A stretch of DNA of 64,000 nucleotides from Anisus vortex (taxonomy: Eukaryota; Mollusca; Gastropoda; Planorbidae). Position numbers and translations under genes: made by a program. Position 1 is the first letter of the stretch. Every line of letters begins with the position of its first letter. The notes below the pieces were generated by a model. The model searched no databases, had not been told where the DNA came from, and saw only the letters and a program-made list of their open reading frames with translations. The stretch lies in contig OX421501.1 in the NCBI GenBank assembly GCA_949126835.1, positions 5,278,499-5,342,498 on the forward strand. Reading direction: 5' to 3'. Shown piece by piece: positions 54,201-64,000 of this stretch.

Positions 54201-55393
54201 CAATACACCAGAAGTAGCTGTGGCAATGTGTAATTAATGTTTTTAGCATATAAGTAAACTTGATGTGAATACTTTTTTTATCTTCATTGAGTTCTCAATT
54301 AGTTGGTTTAAAAAAAAAGGAAATAAATGTTTGTATACTTTTGCTCTATTGTACTTTGTAGTTTTGTTATTTCTATTTTCTTTTTATATGTTTTTCTTTG
54401 ATAGACTGAACATTTTGTAGGATCTATGCTTAGCATTCATATTGCTGAAACCAGATTTAATTAACACAGATATTTTGTATATAACAATGCAAATGAGTAC
54501 AGTTGTATATATTAAATTAAAGCAAACAAACAACAAGTTACTCTTCCACTTTCATCTCCATTGTTTCCATAGTGCTTATTGGTGGTATTTAGTATAATCA
54601 AAACGTGAATCTTGAATATAGTGTGGCTTTAGCTTATCAAGTTAATATCTGAAGGAAACCTACCACCATGTATTTGTCTTTAAGAACACTTGTGATAGGA
54701 CTACATGACTCTGGGATCATTTCTCCAATTGTAGATTTTCCTATTCTATACAGGAAATGCATAGATTTTGTAATAAAGAATTTATGACAATTAAAAATAA
54801 TTCATGAAATGTCATATTATATTTAGAAGCAGAGTTTGCAATTATAGGTAACTGGTATATAGGTAATTGGTATATAGGTATAGGTAAACTTAGACGTAGG
54901 GTAAGGGTTAGAATCATTCATTTATTCCAATCATTTCAGTGCAGACATGAGGTGGTGGGCACTGGGTTGTAATTTGAACTTATTAACAACTTGGTTTAAA
55001 ACTTAGATTAGATCACTTCTGGTTTTCAGTAAGAGAAAATAAAAATTTTATGAAAGATAAAAGAACCAACCTGAAGCCAAAAATGGAAGTGAGAGTGTAA
55101 GTATTTCTCTTGTTGAGATCGCCTCTGGCAACATTTTTGACTGTATGCAAGAAGATAGGCGCAATCATGGCATGTATTCAAAAAGTTTTTAAAAAAAATT
55201 GGCGCTGGCGCGTCAAGAATAGTCACTCTCAAAACTTTCAGTAACTCGTGATTTTATGTGAATCGTGTTTTACGTGTGGAATGGGTGATTGTGAAACATG
55301 TATTTCTGATTCGCTCTGCAACAAGATTCTAGTGATTCGCTGAATCATGATTCCAGTCAAAACGTGAATCTTGAATATAGTGTGGCTTTAGCT
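51210..55393. mobile_element. Decayed PIF/Harbinger element, 4.18 kb
   Basis: The left AGCCTAAGCCACACTATATT and right AATATAGTGTGGCTTTAGCT ends are inverted repeats flanked by 3-bp TAA (51207-51209 and 55394-55396), as Harbingers are. Plus-strand pieces of a MADF-type DNA-binding protein: ~51480-51660 (DQLTEKTIIFIEIYE; SSYRNVIMKKAVWSISVRIN), 53228-53345 (YTRELRICLSTKKSDAGTAG) and 53887-54115 (Ser/Pro/Glu-rich, ends RPFKRKQTEDSL). Minus-strand transposase pieces at ~53600-53762 (LPKTADEWKNVADDYNTKWQ; KARQLRKELKEYFWNEG). Opposed MADF and transposase genes are the usual Harbinger layout (family knowledge). Frames are broken and the catalytic core is missing. A further copy of the right terminus at 54598-54636 suggests a nested or duplicated end. 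Confidence 0.8.
52303..53060. mobile_element. Nested MITE in Harbinger (CAGGGACGGATTTAC TIR)
   Basis: CAGGGACGGATTTACCTATA at the left and TAAATCTGTCCCTG at the right are inverted repeats. The adjacent AGGCCTAAGCTAAACAAGCT is shared, inverted, with the right end of 15250-15898. hAT-like ends, but no clear 8-bp duplication. Confidence 0.65.
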
Positions 55394-55396
55394 TAA

Positions 55397-56289
55397 CTCA
55401 AGAATGTTTGTTGAGTAATAGCTGATTCAATTGTTACAGACTTAGTTCATAAAAATATTGAGATAGATAAGTAAGAAATATAAATAGCATTAGTTTTAGT
55501 CTAGTCTCGCATTTTGATAGCCTACGGTTGTTAAATGGCGTTTAATATATATTGTTCCTACTAGACCGGGTAGCCCATTCAATGCCAGTCTGCCACTAAG
55601 AAGTAAAGAACATGTACAAGAAAAAAAAAATTCGCGTGGAATACGTTATCTATTTTGTTTTCTTTAAGTTTAGCAGATAATTATATTACACTTGTATGTT
55701 GAATTTTGAAAAACTAAAAACATAAAGCGAATGAAGGATAAAGAGCATACATGTATTAGTAAAAAGACCAGAGAGCAATGTATTCTAATTAACATTTAAC
55801 ATGCTTTAGAAACTTACTATCTTACTTATGGGTTGGGTCGGTTAATGTTATATTTATTTGTTTCGGCTTTTTTTAATCATCAATTTAGCTCTGTCACCTG
55901 GCCTAGGGTAATATCCGTATTCTTAGTTGTATGTTAAACGAGCTCTGAGCTTACATTATGTTTGTTGGCAGCGCTATACAAATACTATTATTATTATTAT
56001 TATTATCTATAAATACTATACGATATTCTATTGAAATACACAGAAACACACTTAAGCAAAAACAAACGCTTATAAATTATATTACTTTCCGAGGGGCATA
56101 CGGGCGTGCAATGAGTCACCTTTACACATCAGAAAACACCAACTTAATTAACATTGATTAAAACCCTAATTACAAAGACAGGTTAGACTCAAAACATGAA
56201 CAAAAATTAAGTAGAAGGCACATACCTCCTGTATACAAGGAGTAAAAAATAAAATAGAAGGCACATACCTACTGTATACAAGGAGTAAA
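55397..56289. other. No gene; LINE/SINE remnants
   Basis: 55880-56005 is a SINE/LINE tail (TTGGCAGCGCTATACAAATA, then ATT repeats). 56020-56215 is a decayed LINE-S C-terminus (TTTCCGAGGGGCATACGGGC). 56208-56285 holds two tandem 38-bp copies of AGAAGGCACATACCTNCTGT-type sequence. Confidence 0.5.
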
Positions 56290-56530
56290 AAAATAAAGTA
56301 CCTTTTACACCAAACTGATCATAGGGCGGGTGAAGCAGCATTCACCAGTTTCTGTGGCCCCGGCATACTAGTGGGTGTGTGGCCAGCACAATGCCCAGCA
56401 GCCTTTTTTTTACCACAACAAATGTCAGGTACCCATCAGAGCTGGGTAGACTCAGAGACACCCTCAAGTCACGTGAAAAAAATCCTAGCCTCCAACAAGA
56501 TTCGAACCCACCCTGCCCCATACAAAGGGT
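56290..56530 (-). mobile_element. SINE-A copy
   Basis: Minus-strand SINE-A with tail near 56290 (AAATAAAGTACC), body GTGGCCAGCACAATGCCCAG, and a partly eroded tRNA-like head (AAGATTCGAACCC). Confidence 0.85.
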
Positions 56531-56679
56531 GCCTTTTCTTATATGCGAAATATAAGATAAGAAACGAAAAGTAGTCTTAACTATTGGCCTTTATGTTTTT
56601 AGAAAGAAAAAACAACAAGACATTTTAAGCTTTGATAAAAAAAAATAATACGTATGTCAGTGTTTTAAATTCTTGTTCA

Positions 56680-56975
56680 ATGGGCCGTATTGCTGGCTAT
56701 TTTACAATTCAGTCATATAAGATTGACTTGTATAAGGGGCAAGGGTGTTAACTCGCAGCAATATCTTTACAAGTCAGTCATATAAGTTTGACTTGTATAA
56801 GGGGCAAGGGTGTTAACTCTCAGCAGCAATATCTTTACAAGTCAGTCATATAAGTTTGACTTGTATAAGGGGCAAGGGTGTTAACTCTCAGCAGCAATAT
56901 CTTTACAAGTCAGTCATATAAGTTTTACTTGTATAAGGATCAAGGGTGTTAACTCTCATCAGCAATACGGCCCAT
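56680..56975. mobile_element. Element D, long form with four ~63-bp tandem units
   Basis: Inverted ends ATGGGCCGTATTG / CAATACGGCCCAT bracket four head-to-tail units of TCAGTCATATAAGTTTGACT + TGTATAAGGGGCAAGGGTGT. Each unit contains a small hairpin (AAGTC...GACTT). The short form at 21154-21335 holds fewer units, some inverted. Confidence 0.85.
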
Positions 56976-58239
56976 TTCATAAGGTCCTTTTTCTAAAAAA
57001 TAGTTTCACCGATTTAAAACACACTTATTGTACATTATACGTTTTCTAAAAGAAAATAACATAGACCAAAAACATTGACATGAAACGTTTACATACAATG
57101 ATTGATTTAAAACAATAGTTAACTTTTGTTTATGGTATATATTTATAAGTACACGATATAGAAAGCCTTCCACTACAGATGTAATTATAGATTTTCAACC
57201 GTATTTATAAACGATCAACGTTTGAATAGTATTTAATGCAGTTTATGGTTTTACTTGAAACTCACTAAACAGTAATTAGGCTACTATTCAATCAATAATG
57301 ATACGGCTAAATGCTGCTCTATAGACTCAACTTTATAAAGTTATACTCATAAAACATATCATTACTCCGTAGACTCATAAAAGTAAATGAATACACTGTA
57401 CAGGATACTTGTATACCATTCACTGGACGATTAAACACAGTTAATGATCTTTTAATTTACTGTAAAATATAGGCTACTGTGTTTCAACGTTCTTTTTAGC
57501 TGACTTTAATTTATATCTCTCGCTGAACAACAAAGATTAAAAATATCCAGTATTTTCTTCTCCGCATGAGTCAAGAATCATTCAACAGTAACATTTGTTT
57601 ACCGTAATGTAACATTAATGCCAAACACAAAGATTATAGATTCACTAAAAGTAAAAACAACTACTGTGTAATAAAAGACACGGAATAGATAAGACACGAA
57701 AACAATATTATTCTAGATGCGAAAAGCACCCGCCAGTGTTATAATGCTTTCACTTATCTATAAAGTTTATTTTCAAAACACTGATTTGTAAATACCTTTC
57801 AAGTAACTATGACATCCATTTTATCGTATGTGTATGTTTTATTCCTATTAGTCGATTTATAAGAATAATTAATTGTGCTGTGTAGGAAATGAGAATTGTA
57901 GATTTATCTTGCATTTATATATTAAAACCAAATTTATTAAGAAAAGTCCATCCATACTTTTTGTAGATCATTGAAAAATTTATAGGCCTAACTTGAATGT
58001 TAAAATCCTTTATCCTGCTTCGATAATATATTACACGTATTCGTTGCGAAACACATATTTGGTATAACCAAAGACTATTAAGTGATGGAGCGCATGCTCA
58101 ATTTTTAGAGCTTAAGTGTTAGATATTGTCATATGGCAAAAAGATGAATGAACAATGTTTAATGAGGAAAATAAAATAACTTCTGGTGTACTTATTCGGT
58201 TACAGAATTTGATAAGCAATTAACGTAAAAGTCTAAGGG
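56976..58239. other. Upstream region of GPCR 2
   Basis: AT-rich with no gene. 58072-58130 matches one end of MITE-A (AGACTATTAAGTGATGGAGC ... TTTTTAGAGCTTAA) without its partner. No promoter motif assigned. Confidence 0.4.
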
Positions 58240-59280
58240 ATGGGTCAATTGGTGTCCGACGATGACCTCTCAGTCGAGCTTCTAAACACACTGAGAGTTT
58301 CTCTAGTCTTTCCCATCAACATCACAGTCACTGCCATCGGGCTACTGGCCAATATCGTCAACATGGTCGTGCTGACCACTCTGGGCGTCGCCAACTCCAT
58401 GAGCGTCGGCGTGTTGGCCCTCTCCTTCACGGACCTGCTGGTCAGCTTCCTGCAGCTGGTCATGTATGTTCTCTACGTTCTGAACAAAGCGTACCCAGGA
58501 CAGAAGGTGGACCTGGCAGCGCTGGGGTCGTTCGGCGTCGGCTGGATGCGGTACGCGTGCTTCTTCGTCTCCAGCTGGATCACCACGATGATCTCCGTGG
58601 AAAAGTGCGTATGCGTGGTGTGGCCCTTCATGGTGAGACGGGTATTCACCAAACACCGCAGCCTCCTCGCCGTGGTCTTCATCTACTTTGTCCACATCGC
58701 CCTCATCGCGCCGATCTACTTTGTCCAGGAGTTGCGGTGGACGATTCTGCCGCCGCAGGGCAACGACACCGCCCCGGGTAGACCCATTTTCACGTTCGTC
58801 TACTCCGAGGAATTCGTCAACGTGGAGACAATCGTGAACAATGTCTACGCCGTCGGGCTCGCAGTGACATCACAGGTGATACTGCTCGTGTGCACTCTGT
58901 GGATGATATACTCTCTGAAGTCCTCGTCTAGAATCAGGCAGAGCACAAACCACGAGACATTCGTCCCCAACGAGAAAACAGAAAATGCTCTGTCGTCCAG
59001 GGCGTCCGCTTTATCTGTCCGAGAGAGGAAGTTGGTGAAAGTGGCCCTTGGGTTGGGCGTCGTCCTCACGGCCTCCAACATACCGAGATACGCCGTTGTT
59101 GCGACGTATTACGGAATTCCAGGGATGAGCAGTGGAGCTTATAAAAATCTCTCAGACTTTCTCTGGGACACTACAGATTTTTTCAGCATCATCAACTGTT
59201 CGAGTAACTTTTTGGTCTACTGGATGCTGAATACAAACTTTAGGAAGTCATTTTATGAGATTTTCTGTGGCAGTAGCTGA
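58240..59280 (+). CDS. Rhodopsin-class GPCR 2, single exon, paralogue of GPCR 1
   Basis: 346 aa from ATG at 58240. Seven hydrophobic segments at about residues 20-48, 55-80, 100-125, 141-163, 200-226, 264-287 and 303-330. The DRY position reads SVEKC (119-123), and TM7 carries N-x-x-x-Y (N323-Y327). Possible N-glycosylation at N27 and N175. The third loop (228-262) is Ser/Glu-rich. It shares with GPCR 1 the blocks MSVGxxALSxTDxLV, TSQVILxVCTL, IPRxxxx, and LWDxxxxF near TM7. The first two thirds are strongly GC-rich in third positions, unlike the surrounding AT-rich DNA and more so than GPCR 1. Ligand unknown. By family knowledge it is a gastropod-expanded chemosensory/peptide-receptor type at the cell surface. 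Confidence 0.92.
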   Translation: MGQLVSDDDLSVELLNTLRVSLVFPINITVTAIGLLANIVNMVVLTTLGVANSMSVGVLALSFTDLLVSFLQLVMYVLYVLNKAYPGQKVDLAALGSFGVGWMRYACFFVSSWITTMISVEKCVCVVWPFMVRRVFTKHRSLLAVVFIYFVHIALIAPIYFVQELRWTILPPQGNDTAPGRPIFTFVYSEEFVNVETIVNNVYAVGLAVTSQVILLVCTLWMIYSLKSSSRIRQSTNHETFVPNEKTENALSSRASALSVRERKLVKVALGLGVVLTASNIPRYAVVATYYGIPGMSSGAYKNLSDFLWDTTDFFSIINCSSNFLVYWMLNTNFRKSFYEIFCGSS

Positions 59281-59589
59281 AAAGTTAAGTGAAATCTATA
59301 ATGTGAAATATTTATCTGACGTTTTAATGACAAAACAGGCGGCACTTCAAAAAAACGAAAAACTCCAGTTTGACTTTTTGGCAGATGCCTGTATAGTAGT
59401 TCTTGTTTTTATATTACATAGATCGTCAGATCCAAAACAACCTATAATAGATTTGTTTATCCGTTTAGTATATGTGGGTTGGATGCTGAATGCAGAGGCC
59501 TAGAGAAGAATTTATGCCTTTGAGAACAAATGAATATGTCTTGCTCCAGGTCCATAATCTGGCGGGAAACAGGAGGCACTGCTTTCAAC
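59281..59589. other. Gap between convergent genes
   Basis: 3' flank of GPCR 2, facing the end of the STELLO-like gene. No feature recognised. Confidence 0.4.
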
Positions 59590-59705
59590 CGTTTTATTAT
59601 TAGATCGATAGCTATCCGTTCATTGTAGTTTATAAAATTGTTATTTGTAGCTTATACATGCATGCGTTATTTTCCCCTGGGCAACGCCGGGGAATTTAGC
59701 TTGTA
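59590..59705 (+). mobile_element. Element E 3' end fragment
   Basis: GTTATTTGTAGCTTATACATG, then the hairpin CCTGGGCAACGCCGGG and GAATTTAGCTTGT. Matches the last ~110 bp of 40287-40785. Confidence 0.7.
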
Positions 59706-59839
59706 ATAATTAAAATGTTCAGTGTAAAATGGTATACCGTACAAATTCGTGTTTTCATAGTTTTTTGAAATAAGATCGACATTGAAATGTCAACAGTGAT
59801 TGAATAGGCTAGAACATGTTATTTGTCATTTTGTATCTC

Positions 59840-62800
59840 TCAATTTATAAAACCAAAATTTTTACTTAAAATATCTGGTGCATACATATCACAGATTGCT
59901 TTAAGTGTCTGTGTATCAGATATCTTCATAGGGTGGAAAAAGTGCTTAACGCTTGAGTAGATTCTGAAGGGATTTTTGCGATCCGCATTCCATAGACTTT
60001 GGCCTCGAATCAAGAACACACTGGTCTTTTGTTCCAGTCCTCGCACAACCGTTGCTACAGTAATTGACAGAAAAGCGCGATTCTGGTAGAACTTTTTCAA
60101 GTACCAGATCGCTTCTCTTTGTTTACATGCAGGAATGTAGTACAGGTCACTGGTCGAAACCTCAATCAAATCCTTACTTCCTGTAAAATTTGTCAAGTTG
60201 TCAAAGAAATTTGTTGCGTTTATGTACCCTGGAACATGACGAGAATTCTTTATATCACTCATGGTTTTGTAAAACGCCTGTTTTCCAACAGGGACCTGCC
60301 ACCAGTACCAGGATTGTACAGATTGGGTAACGTTGACTCGATCAATATCTTCTGTAATCCAAAAGTGATCTTTGCTTGTGTTTAGAAATTCCCAATGTTT
60401 GAACATGACATCGTCTCCAAGGATGAGGTAACCTTTGACATTAAGGTTCATCTCCATTGCTTTGATGGCACAGAGGTACCCGACATATCCTTTCTCAAGG
60501 CTGGCCTCGATAAAACTAACCTGCTTCCCCATGCGCTTGGTTGCCGCTAAGAAGTTGTTGGCATTGTCTCCACAGTAGAAGAGGTTTGGAAATACTTTGC
60601 TGTACAAAGCGTCAAGATAAATTACATTGTCGTAATGCCCGGGAAAATTAAAAACAACTATCACTAAGATATCATTGTAATAGTTTAAGACGGTAGCACG
60701 ACCCAATGACCAATTTATATTGGTAATATTCGGACATATTTTAGATATCCTCTCTGTAGCTTCCTGTGAAATCGATTTAGAAAAGTTGGCTTTGTTAATC
60801 ATTTGTAATTCTTGCTCAGCTGGTAGAAATATTACTTTGGTCAAACTTGTTTTGTCTTTATATATGTCATCATGGAGTTCGTTAAATTTTTCCAGCGGAA
60901 GTGTTTCATTGTTGCTTAATATTGCAATTTCTCTTACTCGACTAGGCTCGGTATATCCTACATCTAATAAATCTTCCAGCCATAGACGAGTTAGCTCAAT
61001 TTCTTCTTGTCTCCAGAACTTTTGATCCACCATTGATGTGGTCAGCTCAAGAACACACCCAAAGAATGATACTCTTGCTGGACATGTCCAGTTGGTCAAA
61101 AAACTGATCAGAGATTCGGTTTGGAAGTACATATCCTTTTCATCTTTGGCATCGTCTAAGTAAGAATGAGGACTTCGGTTCTGATAGGCGTTAGCTGGAA
61201 AGAAAGCCAGTCTGTCTCCAATCTCCCACATGAGTCTCTGTGCCCAGTACCCACGCCAAATGTCACACATTCTGAAAGTGGTGCCAGTTGGGATAAGCAA
61301 AGCCCAGAAAGCTCTTTCGTGAAACAAAGTGTTTTGGGAGTTGAAAGGGCAGAAAACGCCTTGCGGGAGGATGACAGGGGGCGCGCGAGGGTCGAAGGTC
61401 ACGTTGATTGGTGCTGTGACAGATTTCCTGGTCAGTCTAAAGATGGCGTCAACATCTGGATCTCCGTTGACAATACCTTGTTGTATAGTAGGCGTAGTCC
61501 AATGGCTGGATAACCTGTGATGATAGAATGTCGTTATTAATAATTCGATATAAACAATATTCTATATGCCGTTTTATTTTATAATAGCTCTTTAGCATTT
61601 GAACTTTACAATTATTTTCTCGATATGAAATACAAAAAAAAGTATTTCTTTTTGTCACGTATAAAAAAAATAATTTTTGTTTACTGCAAGTGTAAGATAA
61701 AGAGTAGGCTATAGCCTAATATGATAGTAATACAAATATACTACGTTAATGTTAACAAAGAAATAATATCTTATCTTATACATTACAGACCCTCCTATGA
61801 GGAATATAATTGCGTCCTACGCACAATTGTGGTAAGCATATTCCGAGGTATGAAAGTAAATATTTTTTTGGGGAACAAAAATACATTATTGAAACTAATT
61901 TAGAAAACAGCAATAAATAATCATGGGTTTAAAGAAGTAGTAGAAATTGGAGGCGAATGATCTATTACAGAACAAAAGCTGTTCGTTGGCAAGAGCGCCA
62001 TTAGCATGTACCAATGCGAAAGATGCCATAAGCATTCCGGGTCCATACTTCAAAACAATGACTAGAGTGTGAGGACAGTTTGTAAATGTTCGTGTATCGG
62101 TGTTTCGCGCGCGCGTGTGTGTGTGTGTGTGTGTAGGTCAGTTGTTGTTTAACGTGGACAGAGAGCGTGCAAATGAGGTGATGAAATGAAGCGTGAAATT
62201 ATCTATCGAGGCAGTGTGGGTGTGTAATGTGTTTGGACGGGAACTGTGTGCGATGACCGCTTGAAGTGTGGCTGGGGCTGTTGCTTTTTGCTGGTATTGT
62301 CAAAGTTACTGGTTAGTTATTTCGTTCTTGTTATTTGGTTATTTTATGATTTGATGTATTGAATTTGGTTTCATTGATACGAAGACTTGAGATGGTGTCT
62401 CTAATAAACTGCACGACCCAACAGTCACCACACAGAGACAAGTTCTGTCCAACAGTCTCTTTGCTAGATACAAACCTTGACTGGAACTTCAAGAAAGTTC
62501 TGACCAGTCTTACAGAAATTATGACTTTGCTTTTTCTTTATTTTACAGAGATCATAAAAGTAAATCATTGAGACCGAAAGTAAAATACAGTATACCCGTC
62601 GGACCAAATTGATATCTCAGGCCGGTGAAGCAGAGCTCACCACTTTAAATGCTCACGGCAATAGTAGGCGAATGAATTTGTGTTAAGCATAATGTCATAG
62701 CGTCTCTACTTCACCATGACTGATTAATACTTTTTATAGCTGGGTAGACTCAAGAACACCTTTCCAGAACCAGAAAAAAAATATAGCTTACGACAGGATT

Positions 62801-64000
62801 CGAACATTATGTCCTCCAACCACGCCGGTCGATCGCGTCCCCCATTTGAAAACTATAAAGTGAAAAACAATATTATTTCAAAAACTGACACCACTCTTTT
62901 TGTGTGACTTATAAGTTTACAGAAGTTCTTTCTACATAGAACAATATTACTTCCACTCAGCCCAAAACTCCTTTTCAGGACGGCAGCGATTGGTCACGGC
63001 AGGTCTAGAACCCGAGACGTTTTATTGACAGTCTGGTAAACTAACCGCAGGACCAGCCTCCCTCACCAAATAAAAGTGACATTTTAATATTTTTACAAGT
63101 TCACTTTCTTTCTATGGGATTTAACCAAAATATTCAACAAGATAACGAAAGTTCTTCTTTCTTAGCTTCACGTTAACTGTAAAATGAAACACAAAAAAGG
63201 TCCGAGATTATTAAACATTCCGAACGCCTTTTTTTTCTCAAAATGAGTAATTAATTTTAGCTAAAAAGATTGGTCCCTAGTGTACATTATCAATGAGTTG
63301 ATATGTCATATCATCATTCATATGATAACTTAAAATGCAGAATCAAATAAACTTATATTATAAATAACAGTCTTTTTTTAATAACATTTCAAAAACAGCT
63401 CTTATCGAAACAAAAATATTTGGCTTTTCAAATTTTATTTTAAAAAATAATTAAACTTTTAAAAGAGATTTTATATTTTAACTTATAAACCCATGACATC
63501 CATCTAACTGCAGGCAATCCCCCTGCTCACAATAAAATGTCGACCTCTTCCTGTTTGAATGCCCTGAGCATTCCTACCTCAGATACAATCAGCTCCCCCC
63601 TCAACCTATCATTACCAACACACTATATAGCAATATGGAAAAACTGAAAAAAAACATGTAAATATGTTTGTCTGATATTGACTTCAAGAGAGCAAAAAAG
63701 CTCTGTAGACTGGCTAAAAGAAGAAGAAGAATAGTTTAACTTAAGCCATGTTGATTAATGGTACTAAATACTAAATATGTACCAGTAGGTTCTGTTTGAG
63801 ACATCTCCAATTTTAGATAACGGATAACCTCTTGGCCACAGTGTGGATTGACCGAAATGATGGTACGGGTTAAAGAGATGTTTGCCACCAAACATAAGTC
63901 CTGAGGTTTCTTCAGTGTAGATAAATCCATCCAGGTTGACGATTGGTCTGGAAATGTAGTGAGGAACAAAAAATCTATCAAAATAGCAAGTATACTTGAG
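59840..64000 (-). CDS. STELLO/DUF288-like putative glycosyltransferase, 3' part
   Basis: Two coding exons on the minus strand: 64000-63783 (open at the window edge) and 61514-59840 (stop TGA). They join in phase 2 across a GT-AG intron (61515-63782), giving a continuous frame of ~630 aa. Upstream-exon landmarks include HYISRPIVNLDG, FGGKHLFNPYHHFGQSTLWP and RGYPLSKI. The downstream exon has QQGIVNGDPDVDAIFRLTRK, PQGVFCPFNSQNTLFHERAF, CDIWRGYWAQRL and an ILGDDVMF Asp-Asp motif. By family knowledge these mark DUF288 proteins related to plant STELLO and reversibly glycosylated proteins, usually Golgi-associated. The animal substrate is unknown. The Met at 61402 is internal, not the start. The N-terminus and any signal anchor lie outside the window. 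The intron carries several retroelements. Confidence 0.9.
61770..61815 (-). mobile_element. LINE-S tail in STELLO-like intron
   Basis: ATCTTATCTTATACATTACAG then CCTCCTATGAGGAATATAAT and TGCGTCCTAC, the reverse complement of the LINE-S 3' end. Confidence 0.65.
62104..62134. repeat. (CG)n(TG)n microsatellite
   Basis: A short CGCGCGCG followed by about ten TG units, in the STELLO-like intron. Confidence 0.9.
62590..62840 (-). mobile_element. SINE-A, diverged, in STELLO-like intron
   Basis: Contains CCCGTCGGACCAAATTGATA, GGTGAAGCAGAGCTCACCAC, AGCTGGGTAGACTCAAGAAC, and the head ACAGGATTCGAACATTATG. Confidence 0.75.
62905..63062 (-). mobile_element. SINE-B in STELLO-like intron
   Basis: Matches 7307-7466: ATAAGTTTACAGAAGTTCTT, GCCCAAAACTCC, and the reverse complement of a B-box-like GGGTTCTAGACC. 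Confidence 0.75.
63515..63732 (+). pseudogene. LINE-P 3' end in STELLO-like intron
   Basis: Encodes CSQ, a stop, then NVDLFLFECPEHSYLRYNQL and PPQPIITNTLYSNMEKLKK, then a 3' UTR and an (AAG)n tail at 63718-63731. Same family as 41175-41530. It is opposite to the host gene and ~50 bp from the splice donor at 63782. Confidence 0.75.

Noticed and set aside
58342..58695. 117-aa antisense ORF inside GPCR 2
   Set aside because: A shadow of the GC-rich receptor coding strand, biased to His/Glu/Asp as expected from antisense reading.
61400..61402. Met at 61402 as start of the STELLO-like protein
   Set aside because: Conserved family blocks continue upstream in the same frame to an acceptor at 61515, and in a further exon.

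Overview
The window reads as AT-rich, repeat-dense animal nuclear DNA. Short coding exons sit far apart, have GT-AG introns, and lie among many transposon remnants. Three things point to a heterobranch gastropod, possibly a planorbid-type freshwater snail: I/Nimbus-like LINE pieces, snail-type tRNA-derived SINEs, and single-exon rhodopsin-class GPCRs of a kind expanded in gastropods. The species assignment is inference. I see no bacterial, viral or organellar genes.

Host genes, left to right. (1) A two-exon secreted Kunitz inhibitor, 17099-19833 (+). (2) A multi-exon secreted cystine-knot (knottin-type) peptide precursor, coding 33158-35294 (+), with a TATA box and a non-coding first exon. 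(3) A second two-exon Kunitz gene, 45043-46346 (+). (4, 5) Two single-exon paralogous GPCRs, 48664-49704 and 58240-59280 (+), each exactly 346 aa. (6) The 3' part of a STELLO/DUF288-like gene on the minus strand, 59840 to beyond the right edge, with two coding exons visible. Genes 1-3 all have a signal-peptide exon ending in phase 1 followed by mature-domain exons. Most of their coding sequence is not obvious from long ORFs, because exons are short and introns are full of repeats.

The rest is mostly mobile DNA. From 6462 to 11385 lies a 2.46-kb tandem duplication whose copies look identical. It cuts through a hAT-type element (7035-12593) that had already taken in an I/Nimbus-like LINE. Further hAT-like elements with 8-bp target duplications lie at 13106-14316, 25493-27006 and 31177-32238. 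Small hAT MITEs of one family (ends CAGGGGTCGGCAACC) occur at 5099, 17982, 37501 (truncated), 43081 and 44264. A decayed PIF/Harbinger element with MADF-like and transposase-like pieces (51210-55393) separates the two GPCR genes. A Helitron-like element (18291-19379), two TTAA-flanked families (36083-36975; an 81-bp element at 38695 and 47169), a palindromic family with TIR near CTATAATAAGATGGACC, and two tRNA-derived SINE families fill most remaining space. Several LINE families are present only as 3' ends.

No functional link between the peptide genes, receptors and glycosyltransferase-like gene can be shown from sequence. The three secreted cysteine-rich peptide genes in one orientation within 30 kb are the most interesting host signal.
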